Position numbers and translations under genes: made by a program | Part shown: positions 54,690 to 64,000 of the stretch, in pieces | How the letters are laid out: the number at the start of each line of letters is the position of its first letter | How positions within the stretch are numbered: the stretch's first letter is position 1 | Assembly (NCBI RefSeq): GCF_905171765.1 | Contig: NC_053390.1 | Coordinates: 209,441,359 to 209,505,358, forward strand | DNA: 64,000 nt | Origin: Bufo bufo | Taxonomy: Eukaryota; Chordata; Amphibia; Anura; Bufonidae | Direction: 5' to 3' | Notes under the pieces: generated by a model | What the model saw: only the letters and a program-made list of their open reading frames with translations | Databases searched by the model: none | What the model was told of the DNA's origin: nothing

Positions 54690-56080
54690 ACATGACTTTA
54701 TTTTTCTTCAGTGTGTCATCTGTTTTTACACAAAGCTAATGAAACTGGTCAGGACAAAAATGATGGTACCCTTAATATTTGGTTGCAGAACCTTTTGAAG
54801 CACTCTACTCTTCACCTGTCCACAGGTATTTTGGCCCACTCCCCATGAGCAAACTGCCCCAGCTGTCTCAGGTTTGAAGGGTGCCTTCTCCAGTCTGTAT
54901 GTTCCAGCTTCTTCAACAGATGTTCAATAGGATTTAGATCAGGGCTGATAGAAGGGCCACTTCAGAATAATCCAATGCCATTCTTGGATGTTTTTAGCTG
55001 GGTGTTTTAGGTCATTATCCTGTTACTGAAACTAAACTTTCTGACACTGGGCAGCACATTTCACTACAGAATGCGTTGATACTCTTGAGATTTCATTGTA
55101 TCATGAACAAATTCAAGACACCCTGTGCCAGATGCAGCAAAGCAACTCTAAAACATAACTGAGCCTCCTCCATGTTTCATAGTATATACAATGTTCTTTT
55201 CTTTGTATGCTTCATTATTGTGTGAACATAGGATCTTAATAAAGCCCCATAGCTGGTGGAGGATCCGCCAAAATTATGAAGAGGCGCAGGCCTCTCCATA
55301 ACTTTGGCGTATCCAGCGCCAGTCTAAATGCAAGACGGCTTCTGAGCTGTCTTACATTTAGACCATTTTCTATGCGTCCTCTTCCCCGCCCACGATTTTA
55401 GAGCTGGCGTGAGCGGGGAAAAGTCGCAGATAGCAGCGCAACTAACCGTTGCACCGCCATCTGTGCCTGAAATACACCTAATTTAGGCATTTTTCAGATT
55501 AATAAATGACCCCCATAAAGGTTGATGTGACTTGCCAAAAAGCTCCAGTTTTGTCTCATCTGCCCAAAAAACATTCTCCCAGAAGCTTTGTGGCTTGTGT
55601 ATAATGCCGGTCAGTATGTATATTGGCAAATTCCAGTCCCGCTTTTTTATGATTTGCTTTCGATAGTCATTTCCTCCTTGTCTTCCATTAAGTCCACCTT
55701 GGCTAAGGTAGCGACGGATTTTTGTGATCTGACACTGATGCACCTTGACCTTGGAGTTCACCTCTAATCTCTTTGGAAGTTGTTCTGGGCTCTTTGGTTA
55801 CCATTCATATTATCCGTCTCTTCAATTTGTCATAAATCTTTCTCTTGCGGCCACGTCCAGGGAGGTTGGCAACAGTCCTGTAGACCTTAAACTTATGAAT
55901 ATGTGCAACTGTAGTAACAGGAACATCAAGCTGTTTGGAGATGGTCTTCTAGCCTTTACCTTTAACGTGTCTAATTTTCTTTCCAATCTCCTGAGACAAC
56001 TATCTCTTTAGCTTTCTTTGTTCCTTGTTCACTGTGATACCAAACAGCAAAATAACTACCGGTACTTTTCACCCTTTAAA
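54690..56080 (-). pseudogene. Degenerate Tc1 transposase (DD34E-like), antisense, split by an insert
   Basis: Minus-strand pieces include WNLPIYILTG, VFWADETKLELFGKSH (first catalytic Asp), a CFAASGTG-like run, and [18 protein letters not shown] with the final Glu region. Stops and shifts are frequent. The interruption at 55245-55514 is flanked by ATAAAG (55239-55244, 55515-55520). The 5' coding part near 55740-56000 encodes the HTH region in damaged form. Terminal repeats were not identified. Confidence 0.7.
55245..55514. mobile_element. 270-bp insert in the Tc1 relic
   Basis: Begins CCCCATAGCTGGTGGAGGAT and ends TTAATAAATGACCCCC, flanked by the direct repeat ATAAAG. It contains AGACGGCTTCTGAGCTGTCT and GGCGTGAGCGGGG. 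The end reads GGGGGTCATTTATTAA in reverse, a frequent terminus in frog repeats. SINE or MITE origin is open. Confidence 0.6.
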
Positions 56081-56150
56081 TAGGCAAACTGACTGATTAC
56101 AAGTTTAAAGACATCTGTGATGCTAATTACAGGACGCGCCTAAGGCTACT

Positions 56151-56300
56151 TTCACACTAGCGTTTTTTTTGCGGATCTGTAACGCTTCTGTTACAATAAT
56201 ACAACCGTATGCATCCGTCATGAACGGATTTGGTTGTATTATATCTTCTGTAGCCATGACGGATCCGTCTTGAACACCATTGAAAGTCAATAGGGGATGC
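56151..56300. mobile_element. MITE with GGCTACTTTCACACTAGCG end
   Basis: AAGGCTACTTTCACACTAGC starts the element. CGGATTTGGTTGTATTAT and ATAATACAACCGTATGCATC form an inverted pair. The right end is not clear. Confidence 0.6.
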
Positions 56301-56304
56301 TATT

Positions 56305-56610
56305 TATTTCAGTAATGCTAATTAAAAGGAATTGCATTAATGAAACTTAAAATTAGAATATTGTGAAAAGGTTCAATATTCTAGGCTCAAAGTGTCAGCT
56401 AATTAATCCATACCCCCTGAGCAAAGAGTACCTCAAAATTGAGGCTTTGGGGTTTCATGAGCTGTAAGCCATAATCATCCAAATTATAACAAATAAAGTC
56501 TTGAAATATCTCACTTTGCATGTAATAAGTCTATCTCATATGTTAGTTTCACCTTTTAAGTTGGATTACTGAAATAAATGAACTTTGCACAATATTCTAA
56601 TTTTTTGAGT
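56305..56610. mobile_element. ~300-bp inverted-repeat element (TATTTCAGTAAT arms)
   Basis: The left ATTTATTTCAGTAATGCTAA and right TTGGATTACTGAAATAAATG are inverted. AATTAGAATATTGTG also pairs with CACAATATTCTAATT. I have the impression of a repeat widespread in fish and amphibians but cannot name it. Confidence 0.6.
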
Positions 56611-56789
56611 TTCAACTGTGTGTGTATATATATATATATATATTTTTTTTTTTATTATTATCATTGTAGTAATCCCTGTCCCCGACCTGCAGAATTCACC
56701 AAAGGTTCTATTATTGTCTGTTTTTGTCTTCTCTTTTCATGGGAGGAGAGAAAACACAATGTTTTTGCAAATCTACTTTTACGAGACTT

Positions 56790-57125
56790 AGGCCCCTTTC
56801 ACACGAACGTGTGCGATCCGTGGCCGTATTGCGGACTGCATTTGCGGATCCGCAATACACGGGCGCCGTTCCGTGGGCATTCACTTCAATGGGTCCGCAA
56901 ATCCAGAGATGCGGAACGGAAGCACGGAATGGAACCTTACGGAGGCACTACGAAGTGCTTCCGTGGGGTTTCGTCCCGTACTTCCGTTCCGCAAAAAGAT
57001 AGAACATGTCCTATCTTTGGATCCGCGGACCCATTAAAGTGAATGGTTCCGCAATCCGCTGCAGCTGCCACACAGTTGGTGTTCGTGCATTACAGCCCGC
57101 AAACGTTTGTGTGCAAGAGGGCCTT
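56790..57125. mobile_element. ~336-bp MITE, GGCCCCTTTCACACG ends
   Basis: TAGGCCCCTTTCACACGAAC on the left, CGTTTGTGTGCAAGAGGGCC on the right. The interior carries GCGGATCCGCAATAC and CCATTAAAGTGAATGG blocks like the other members of the group. Confidence 0.7.
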
Positions 57126-57539
57126 AAAGTCAGACACAGCCATGTGTGCCTCCAAACTTACTACGTATTTTATTCTTTTAAAACCATGCTCTTTCAATAG
57201 TTAGGAGCCCAGTGCCTGTTTTCAGTGACTGACAGCCTTCCTTGTATTAGTGTGCATATAGAAATAGCTGTCAATCGTGAAGCAGTGCCGGCATCTGAAC
57301 CTCTAGCATAGCATAGAAGAGCAGCTATTTAACCCCTTCTGGACCTTTGACTTACATGTAACAAGTGTTCGGCAGGGAGTTGACCAGCCGGATCGCAACT
57401 TCCTCACTGTGAAAACTAGTGAGCTAGCTTCAGGTGGTCTTAGAGAAATTTTCTGTAAAATTTTGATTTTTTTAAAATAAAGATACAACATATCGACTCA
57501 GCTTTACCACTAACATAAAGTACCGTACACTGTGTCATG

Positions 57540-58215
57540 AGAAAACCTTTTTAGAATAGGTTGGATAAGTAAAAGCATTCCAAAGTGTAGGAGAGTCCCC
57601 GGGACGGACGATACGTGCCACCAGATACGTGCCACCCTGGCCTCGGTGGAGTAAGAACCGGATCATTGCGGTTACAGCGGCAAATGCTGCTGGCGCAGCG
57701 TGTCCGGGACGGTTCTTACTGGGAACAGGTAAAGAGCAGGGTGAGTGCCTGTTCCCCACTGCCAGCCCAGGTTTTTGGTGGTGCTGGGCCTTTGAAGAAC
57801 CCAGCCTGCTGAAGATGGGTGGGGGGGTGTCTTTCTGTGCTGGAGATTTCCACAGACAGAGTCAGTGCTGGTGAAGGAGAGTCTGGGCGCAGCAGACATT
57901 GAAGGATAGCCCTGGGACCTGTGGTGCTACTAGCCGAAGGGGCTCTGGCCTGAGGGAGACAAAGGCAGGTAGCCTAGAAGCCTGCAGGACCGGTGTGGTC
58001 TGTCCACAAACAAGGTGACTCAAACCTGCTGTTTATTTTCTATGGAAGGACTTTTGTTCTATGCACTATGTGGATATGCACCTGTGTGGTCTGCACATTG
58101 CCTGTTATGCCTTTGGTGTGAATAAAGTCACGGTGTATCACAAAGACTGTCTGTGATTGCCTCAATACTGCCGCCGCTACTGTAGCCTACCACGAGCACA
58201 TTCCCACACATAGTT
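57540..58215 (+). mobile_element. LTR-like sequence with poly-A signal
   Basis: GC-richer than its surroundings, ending GGTGTGAATAAAGTCACGGT and then GATTGCCTCAATACTGCC. This is the arrangement of an LTR with AATAAA (58119-58124) and a short R/U5. Possible borders are TGTAGGAGAG (57587) and CCCACACA (58209), but no flanking duplication was found. It is a guess at LTR origin. Confidence 0.4.
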
Positions 58216-58289
58216 ATTACCACAAAAAGTGACACATACTAGAATTGCTAAATTAGGCAGGGTAAGGAAGGGGAACAATGGCTGGGTTC

Positions 58290-58643
58290 TTAAGGGGTTA
58301 TCCAGAGGATAGGACATCAATATGAGATTGACCTCGTCGATAAGCTGTTTGAGGAAGCGGCAGTGCTCACCGAAGCTTCAGTGAATGCTGCGGCCTCCTG
58401 TCAGTTCTCCAAGCACAGTGCCGTACATTGTACACCGGCTGTGCTTGGTATCGCAGCTCTGAGCAGTGGCTAAACCACATTACTGATGTACTATGGTGAT
58501 GTCACTGGCCTAGGAACAGGCCTAGGCGATCATACAGCCCCCATTGACCGGGGGTCCTGGGAGTTGGATCCCTACTGATCTGATATTGATGACATACCCT
58601 GAGGAAAAGTCATAAATTTTACATTCTTGAATAACCTCTTTAA
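58290..58643. mobile_element. ~354-bp TTAA-flanked MITE
   Basis: TTAAGGGGTTATCCAGAGGA on the left and TTGAATAACCTCTTTAA on the right. The inner CATCAATATGAGAT and GATATTGATGACATACCCTG pair. It lies in the intron before exon 10. Confidence 0.7.
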
Positions 58644-59270
58644 AATAAATAAAATACAGGTTTTGGTTATTTTCCCACAAAAGTATTTATTGATCTGCTT
58701 AGCTTTTCCTGCTTTATACCATGCTACATATAGGACTGCATGTACAACTCTTGTGACTAGGGACAAGCAAACTTTAAGTTTTGAAGTTTGGGTATATGGT
58801 GAATTGCGTTATGGATTCCGTTACCACGGACCATAACGCAATTCAATGACGGAATGCCGTCATAATAGAAGTCTATGGCCAGCAGAGCAGAGGATTCCTA
58901 AAAAGTCTTGTCGCCATCTGCAAATTTTAAGGCGCATTGGCAACCGTTTTGGTCGCTATCTGGAGCGCTGTTTTGTAGTCTGATGCTGCAGTCATATGTT
59001 ATTCTCTTCGAACTGCCTTCTATTCCACTGTCTGTAGGAGGCAGATAGAAAAGTCAGAAAAGCAGACTACACATACATTTTTTGTAGTCTATATACATGC
59101 AGATACATACAGTGGGATATGTTTAATCCAGACTATTTACATGCTTTATGACCATTTACTTGCTTTATTTTTTGTAACATTAGATAACATGCAATACACT
59201 AAAAATTTGTGTACAAGGACAATCGGCAATAAATAAATTCCTTCCTTAGTCTTTTTATGTTTTTCTTTAG

Positions 59271-59360
59271 GTAAAGAAGCTAAACTCCATGATAGAAGCT
59301 AAAAAATCAGCATTGGCTCCAGTTATAAAAGAGCTGAGGCCTTTACGCCAGAAATGCCAG
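59271..59360 (+). CDS. IFT81: IFT81 exon 10 of 11 in window
   Basis: Thirty codons, [18 protein letters not shown] through RPLRQKCQ, between a strong acceptor (tgtttttctttag) and donor gtttgt, phase 0. It matches human [22 protein letters not shown]...QKYQ. Two prolines replace human Ser and Gln (APV, RPL), unusual inside a predicted coiled coil and perhaps a local break in the helix. Confidence 0.94.
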
Positions 59361-59949
59361 GTTTGTACAAATACGTTTGATTTTTTTATGCAAAACGTGC
59401 CTGAATTATTTGGTATTTGTATGGATTAGCTAGTTTAATGACAGCTCTTATCTATATAGATAGAAATTTAGGGTGCAGCCACATGCCTGGATGGGTGGCA
59501 ACATTTTTAGCAGTAAAACCAATGTGGTTTTGCTGCAATAGTTTTTTTTGTTTTTTTTCTGGAAAATACTCCAAAATCATAATAGACCCACTATGTGTGG
59601 ACTTACCTTTAATCAGTGAGAAATGTTGTTAGTGGTTTTGTGTATATTTATGCGGGTATATTCACACATACACTCGTAATGTTTTGTACGTAATAGTGTA
59701 CATTACATGTTCCTCCATGGTAGTGCTACCTGTTGTTTCCCCATTTGCTGACATTCTGGTCCACGTTCTCCTGGTGGACCAACATACTTAGAAGCTTCCC
59801 TGCTCCCTTCTTCCTTCCAGTGCCGATATAGTGATCTCATAGTGAAGCACCTCAGACAACATTCATCCCTAAATTCATAGAAATATATAGCTATATCGTT
59901 TGGTAGAAAATGGAGAATGAAATAGAGGGGTAGTCAGTACATACTATAG

Positions 59950-60089
59950 CAGGCATGCTCAACCTGCGGCCCTCCAGCTGTTTCAAAACTACAACTCCCA
60001 TCATTCCCTGACATCTATCATCCTACAAAAGGGCATTGTGGGAGTTGTAGTTTTACAACAGCTGGAGGGCCGCATGTTGAGCATCCCTG
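59950..60089. mobile_element. 140-bp hAT-type MITE
   Basis: CAGGCATGCTCAACCTGCGG and, reverse-complemented, CAGGGATGCTCAACATGCGG are the ends. AAACTACAACTCCCATCAT and ATTGTGGGAGTTGTAGTTT are the inner arms. Flanks are TA-rich (TACTATAG, TATATAGT), compatible with a worn 8-bp duplication. It is closely similar in layout to the 8476-8621 copy. Confidence 0.8.
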
Positions 60090-60199
60090 TATATAGTAAT
60101 ACTTATTAGTGGAATTTCTGGGGCTGTGTGTGAGAGGCTATTTTCTATGCAGTGGGGAAACACAGGAGAAGGAAGGGGTTAACGAGAGCTGACTGTAAT

Positions 60200-60560
60200 G
60201 CATTCCTGGTAAAGCGCCAGGGTCTCCCTGTGCCTGACGGACATAGGCGCCAGGGTACTTACCTGTTCTGCAGCTTTCCTACTCTGGTGAGCCGTACCGG
60301 CTGACATCACCAGCGAGCATGTCATACTGACCCTGAGCTGCCTTCCCTGAACGTTGGCCTGTTTACCGGATTGAACACATTCTGCCTGCCTACTTGAGCT
60401 GGTTCACTGACTACGACATTACCTGTCCTGTTGGTGCCACTCACCGTTGTCTCTTGACCCATCTGAGTCAGTTGTCCCTCAACAGAGACGACTCAAAGAG
60501 GTAGCGACTGGTGGTTCTGCAGTGGAGACCAGATCCCTGTGTAGAGTGAAAGACCAGCTG
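60200..60560. repeat. Interspersed repeat related to 28140-28450
   Basis: Same order of blocks as the 28-kb copy (CGTTGGCCTGTTTACCGGA, CACTGACTACGACATTACCT, CTCTTGACCC, AGAGGTAGCGACTGGTGG). It may be LTR- or retrotransposon-derived; ends not found. Confidence 0.4.
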
Positions 60561-61213
60561 GGGGCCATTTAGGTTATGAACTTAGTTTTAGCCCAAAGCC
60601 AGGTCTGCTCAGTGACACAGTGGGTCCACACTCGCTGTGTTACACCTGAGAGATGCATTTGCTTGATTGTCACATGTGACAAGCTGCTGCCCACCCACAG
60701 AAACTGAAGAAACCAGAGCAGCAGAGGAGTGAGTAAAAAAAAATTCTAAATGGTGAAAATTAGACTGGAGATCAGTGCTTTTTTGCATTACTGTAGTAAA
60801 AATAAATACCGCAGATATATTTCTTTTTAATTTGTGGAATAATCCCAAAAATGTGCATTTCACTTATGAAATATTTTACTTATATATCTATAGGTAAATC
60901 CGCTATGGACGAAGTCCAACTTAATATATTCATTCCGTTTTAATAGACCCAGTTAGCATTAGATCGGATTTAGAGGGAAAACTTTTTAATGCCTTGCAAC
61001 AGGTCATCGTACAGCTTGGAAAGCAAGTGTCTGTCTAAAGTATCAGACAGTACGCATACTCCCCCGCCATGTGTGAAAGCGGAATCATACACATCTCTGT
61101 GTGCCAGGGTGACAGGATCAAGCTGCTGACTGACAGGAACTTACATTTCTCTGTGCCATGTGCTGAGGTATCCTAGTACGTGCTGACATGAATCTCTGCC
61201 CTTTTCACATTAG

Positions 61214-61300
61214 GAGCTGACCCAGGAGTACGATGAAAAGAAAGCCCAGTATGACAGCTGCGCCGCTGGTCTGGAGAGTAACTGCTCCAAGCAAGAGCAG
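61214..61300 (+). CDS. IFT81: IFT81 exon 11 of 11 in window
   Basis: Twenty-nine codons, [19 protein letters not shown] through SKQEQ, after acceptor ttttcacattag and before donor gtatca, phase 0. Human reads [29 protein letters not shown]. The following exon (EVRRLREECLQEE in human) was not found in the remaining 2.7 kb and should lie beyond the window. Confidence 0.95.
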
Positions 61301-61533
61301 GTATCATTTTCTTTACACCGTGGATGCTTAACCGGAAGTCTGGATGTATGCTATGCGATGCAATATTTAGATGGCCGCTAAGACTCTCTATTATTTACTC
61401 TTTAAAGTGTAGAGCTGGGCAAAAAAAAAAAAAAACAGGCTGTGCATGGAACCTTCATTTTTGTATTTTTTTTTTTGTCTTGTGTAGACAGTCACTATAC
61501 ATATACTCTTTTCAATGGGTTCTGTGGAAAACT

Positions 61534-61922
61534 TCAAAGGGTTCTCCCAGATTTAAATACTGATGACCTATCCTCAGGATAGGTCATCAGTACCTGATTG
61601 GTGGGGGTCCAACACCTGGGACCCCACTGATAAGCTGTTTGAGAAGGTACCAGCTCTTCTGTGAGCGTCGCGGCCTTCTCCGCAGCTGTGCTTTGTATTG
61701 TACCTCAGCCCCATTCGCTTCAATGGGGCTGAGCTGTGCCTAGGCCATGTGACTGATGAGGTCGTCACTCGGCCTAGGGAAAGCTGTGAGAAGGTCGCGG
61801 CTCTGCTGCGAACACCGCCTTCTCAAACAGTTGATCGTCTGAGTACCGGGTGTCAGACCCCCACCGATTAGGTACTGATGACCTACCCTGAGGAGTATTT
61901 AAGTCTCGGAAAACCCTTTTCA
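61534..61922. mobile_element. ~390-bp palindromic MITE
   Basis: CAAAGGGTTCTCCCAGATTT and AATACTGATGACCTATCCTC on the left mirror TACTGATGACCTACCCTGAG and TCGGAAAACCCTTTTCA on the right. A second palindrome, ACCTATCCTCAGGATAGGT, is at 61566. It lies 234 bp after exon 11. Confidence 0.78.
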
Positions 61923-62889
61923 CTTCCCCAACGTTGCTGCAGAGAAAATAAGGACTTGCTGGCAGCTTTCCATGGTTATTATATCTCATTGCAAGGATTC
62001 CTGACAGTAAGATGCCTGTAAATCAGTGCATAGTCTGTTGACCTGTTTTATACTTAAGTGTATGTTCATATGGCCGAAAATACACATTAGAAAAATTCAA
62101 TGTGTATTTGCCGTGGAATCCGTGGGAGAAATCTGATGGTGACCCTTGGATTCCTGCCACAGATTTGCAGGTTATGATGACAAACGATCCAACTGCAGAT
62201 AAGCCCAATTCAGTGGGGCCAATCCGCATGTGGCTTCCCAGCCACAGTTTCTGCATGGACTTTACATGGATTCCGGATTTGTGAACGTCAACGTGGATTC
62301 ACATTTAAAACAATAGAGTCCTGCTTTGACGTGTTTTTCAAATGGATTTTTGCACAGATTATGCATGAAATTTAGACCATGTAAATATACCCTTAGGGGC
62401 AATCCCTTTAAACCTTATATACGTGGAGCTTCACAATGCAGAGAAATTGGGCTCTTCCTGGCCTGCATTTTTCCGGTCATGAAATGCATATAATTGTGTC
62501 ATGATCAAGTTGGTCATTTTTAAAAATCCGTATTTTCTCTATGCTTTTTGATGAACTGGCAATGCTGATTTCTCTACAGTTAAAAAAATACCTGACGGGG
62601 GTGAAAGGAAACTTGTCTAGACTCAGGTGGCAGGTGGATGGGGTCCTATGGTTTACATTTGTCCTATGTATGCCTGTGAGCTTTCTTGGTGCATACACAG
62701 AATGTGCAGAATGTATCTGTTATGCACATAGCCTTGAATCCTGTTTACACCTCATTTTTTGTACTAATCAGAGGTATATGTTGAGACTGCTGAAAGAGTG
62801 TCTTTTTGGCAAACGCTGGGTTGGAATGCATGGACATAACTTTTTTTTTTCACTTTACAGACAATATAAACTATGTTTTCCTATACAGA
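61923..62889 (+). other. IFT81 intron, mostly unassigned
   Basis: No further IFT81 exon found. The 62050-62300 stretch has GTGGAATCCGTGGGAGAAAT and similar phrases that look like old repeat sequence. Confidence 0.35.
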
Positions 62890-64000
62890 CAGTAGCGTAG
62901 CTATAGGGGTCGCAGTTGGGACCGGGTACCTAAGCCAGGGGGGCCCAGTAGGCCCCCCTTTCCAGTGGTACTGTACTTTTCCCTTTATAAGATGCAGTGC
63001 ATCTTATAACGGGAATACTAGTGAGCGCTTCCACTAGTATGCAGGAGGAGGAGGCGGGGTGAAGCACTGTGAGCGCTGTACTTACCCCTCCTCCTGCTTA
63101 CTTTTCTCAGGTCCCGCGCTGCTGTGTCCTGGCTGCCTGCAGCGTCAGGACGTACAGAGCGCACTCTGATCTGACGCTGCAGGAGGTCAGGTGACTGTGC
63201 AGCGCGGGCCCTGAGAAGAGAGCCAGGACAGAGAGAGTGGCGGCAGGAGACAGGAGAGGTAAGTTATTTTATTATTTTACAGTCTGATCTGAGGTCTGAT
63301 ATGGAGGTCTTATTGGGGGTCTGGAGAGGTTTAATGGGGAGTCTGGAGGTCTCACTAGGAATCTGGAGAGGTCTCACTAGGGGTCTGGAGAGGTCTCACT
63401 AGGGGTCTGGAGAGGTCTCACTAGGGGTCTGGAGAGGTCTCACTAGGGGTCTGGAGAGGTCTCACTAGGGGTCTGGAGAGGTCTCACTAGGGGTCTGGAG
63501 AGGTCTCACTAGGGGTCTGGAGAGGTCTCACTAGGGGTCTGGAGAGGTCTCACTAGGGGGTCTGGAGTGGTCTCATTGGGGGTCTGGAGTGATCTCACTG
63601 GGGGGGTCTGGAGTGGTCTGACTGGGGGATCTGGAGGTCTGACTGGTGGTCTGGAGAGGTCTAATGGGGGGTCTGGAGGTCTAATGGGGGTATAGACATC
63701 TGATTGGGGGTCTGGAGAGGTCTAATAGGGGTCTGGAGAGGTCTAATGGGGGTCTAAAGGTCTGAATGAGGGTCTGGAGAGGTCTAATGGGGTCTGGAGG
63801 TCTGACTGGGGGTCTGGAGAGGTCTAATGGGGGTATAGACATCTGACTGGGGGTCTGGAGGTCTAATGGGGGTCTGATTGGGGGTCTAGAGGTCTATTGG
63901 GGGTCTTATCTGAGGTCTGATATTGGGTCGGGGTTTTACATGGAGGTCTAATGGGGGGGTCTGATCTGAGGTCTAAAACTGGGGTCTGACATAGAGGTCT
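62890..64000. mobile_element. Left part of a hAT-like element with internal minisatellite, running off the window
   Basis: CAGTAGCGTAGCTATAGGGG at 62890 resembles the CAGTGGCGTTGCTAGGG end of the 2728-7604 element. After about 370 bp of unique, GC-rich sequence (with a GTCAGGACG/GTCTGATCTGACGC part) a minisatellite begins. The preceding 8 bp (TATACAGA) would be the target duplication; the right end is outside the window. Confidence 0.65.
63295..64000. repeat. 22-bp minisatellite, window-terminal
   Basis: A core of about ten perfect GGTCTGGAGAGGTCTCACTA-GG units at 63350-63560, degenerating on both sides into shorter GGGGTCTGGAGGTCTAAT variants. It is still running at position 64000. Confidence 0.92.

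Larger units (their letters stand above)
21640..61300 (+). other. IFT81: IFT81 gene, internal part (11 coding exons and 10 introns)
   Basis: IFT81 is a core subunit of the IFT-B1 complex, which carries cargo such as tubulin into cilia. It pairs with IFT74 through long coiled coils, and its N-terminal CH domain binds tubulin (established knowledge). The eleven exons listed separately join in frame into 404 codons with no stop. Order and residue content match the human protein from the TNKQ-YEELM junction to the SKLEQ region; frog-specific changes are mostly conservative. Exon lengths are 90, 66, 111, 85, 164, 93, 147, 150, 129, 90 and 87 bp. Only the fourth junction splits a codon (phase 1). 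Introns are about 503, 308, 877, 6260, 11276, 457, 7317, 2948, 6650 and 1853 bp. The first ~142 and last ~130 residues are not in the window, so start, stop, promoter and polyadenylation site are unseen. Confidence 0.96.

Noticed and set aside
57587..58209. Second complete solo LTR
   Set aside because: AATAAA and composition fit, but the proposed TG...CA borders have no flanking duplication, so it is kept only as low-confidence LTR-like sequence.
61301..64000. Next IFT81 exon (EVRRLREECLQ region)
   Set aside because: No matching codons with splice sites seen in the last 2.7 kb.

Overview
This is eukaryotic, vertebrate DNA: eleven short exons with GT-AG splice sites lie among large introns filled with transposable elements. 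The repeats point to a frog with a large genome, probably a neobatrachian. They include TTAA-flanked T2/Kolobok-type MITEs, palindromic MITEs ending in GGGCTCATGCACAC-like termini, Tx1/L1 and CR1 LINE pieces, several Tc1 families and a piggyBac-like element. The organism is an inference from repeat content and protein similarity; no species can be named.

The only host gene I recognise is IFT81, on the + strand. Eleven consecutive internal exons (21640-61300) join without a stop or frame break into 404 codons of the coiled-coil part of intraflagellar transport protein 81. By comparison with the human protein as I remember it, they run from about residue 143 to about 547 of some 676. The 5' exons (CH/tubulin-binding domain) and the 3' exons lie outside the window, or upstream where I could not find them. 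Introns run from about 0.3 kb to 11.3 kb.

Layout. 1-1287: Tx1/L1 LINE 3' end split by a 270-bp hAT MITE. 1845-8076: a GC-rich minisatellite whose right flank is a hAT-type end, split by a 4.9-kb hAT-like element that itself carries three further satellite arrays and a 2.5-kb inverted structure with tRNA-like modules. 8.4-15.5 kb: MITEs, minisatellites and long palindromes. 15957-18945: a second, antisense Tx1/L1 carrying an internally deleted Tc1 (DD36E spacing). 20456-21345: CR1-type LINE fragment. 21.6-61.3 kb: IFT81 exons and introns. The introns hold a nearly intact DD37E Tc1 element (24031-25525), a solo LTR (30609-31258), a DD34E Tc1 split by a 5.6-kb piggyBac-like element with four ~930-bp tandem units (34043-41234), two older antisense Tc1 relics and many MITEs. 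62890-64000: left end of another hAT-like element that leads into a 22-bp minisatellite still running at the window edge.

The transposons do not work together with IFT81; they are passengers in its introns and upstream flank. What stands out is the depth of nesting, with target-site duplications that let insertion order be read. Non-autonomous DNA transposons here also repeatedly carry expanded tandem arrays and near-perfect palindromes. I saw no host RNA gene, CRISPR array, operon or promoter that I could support.
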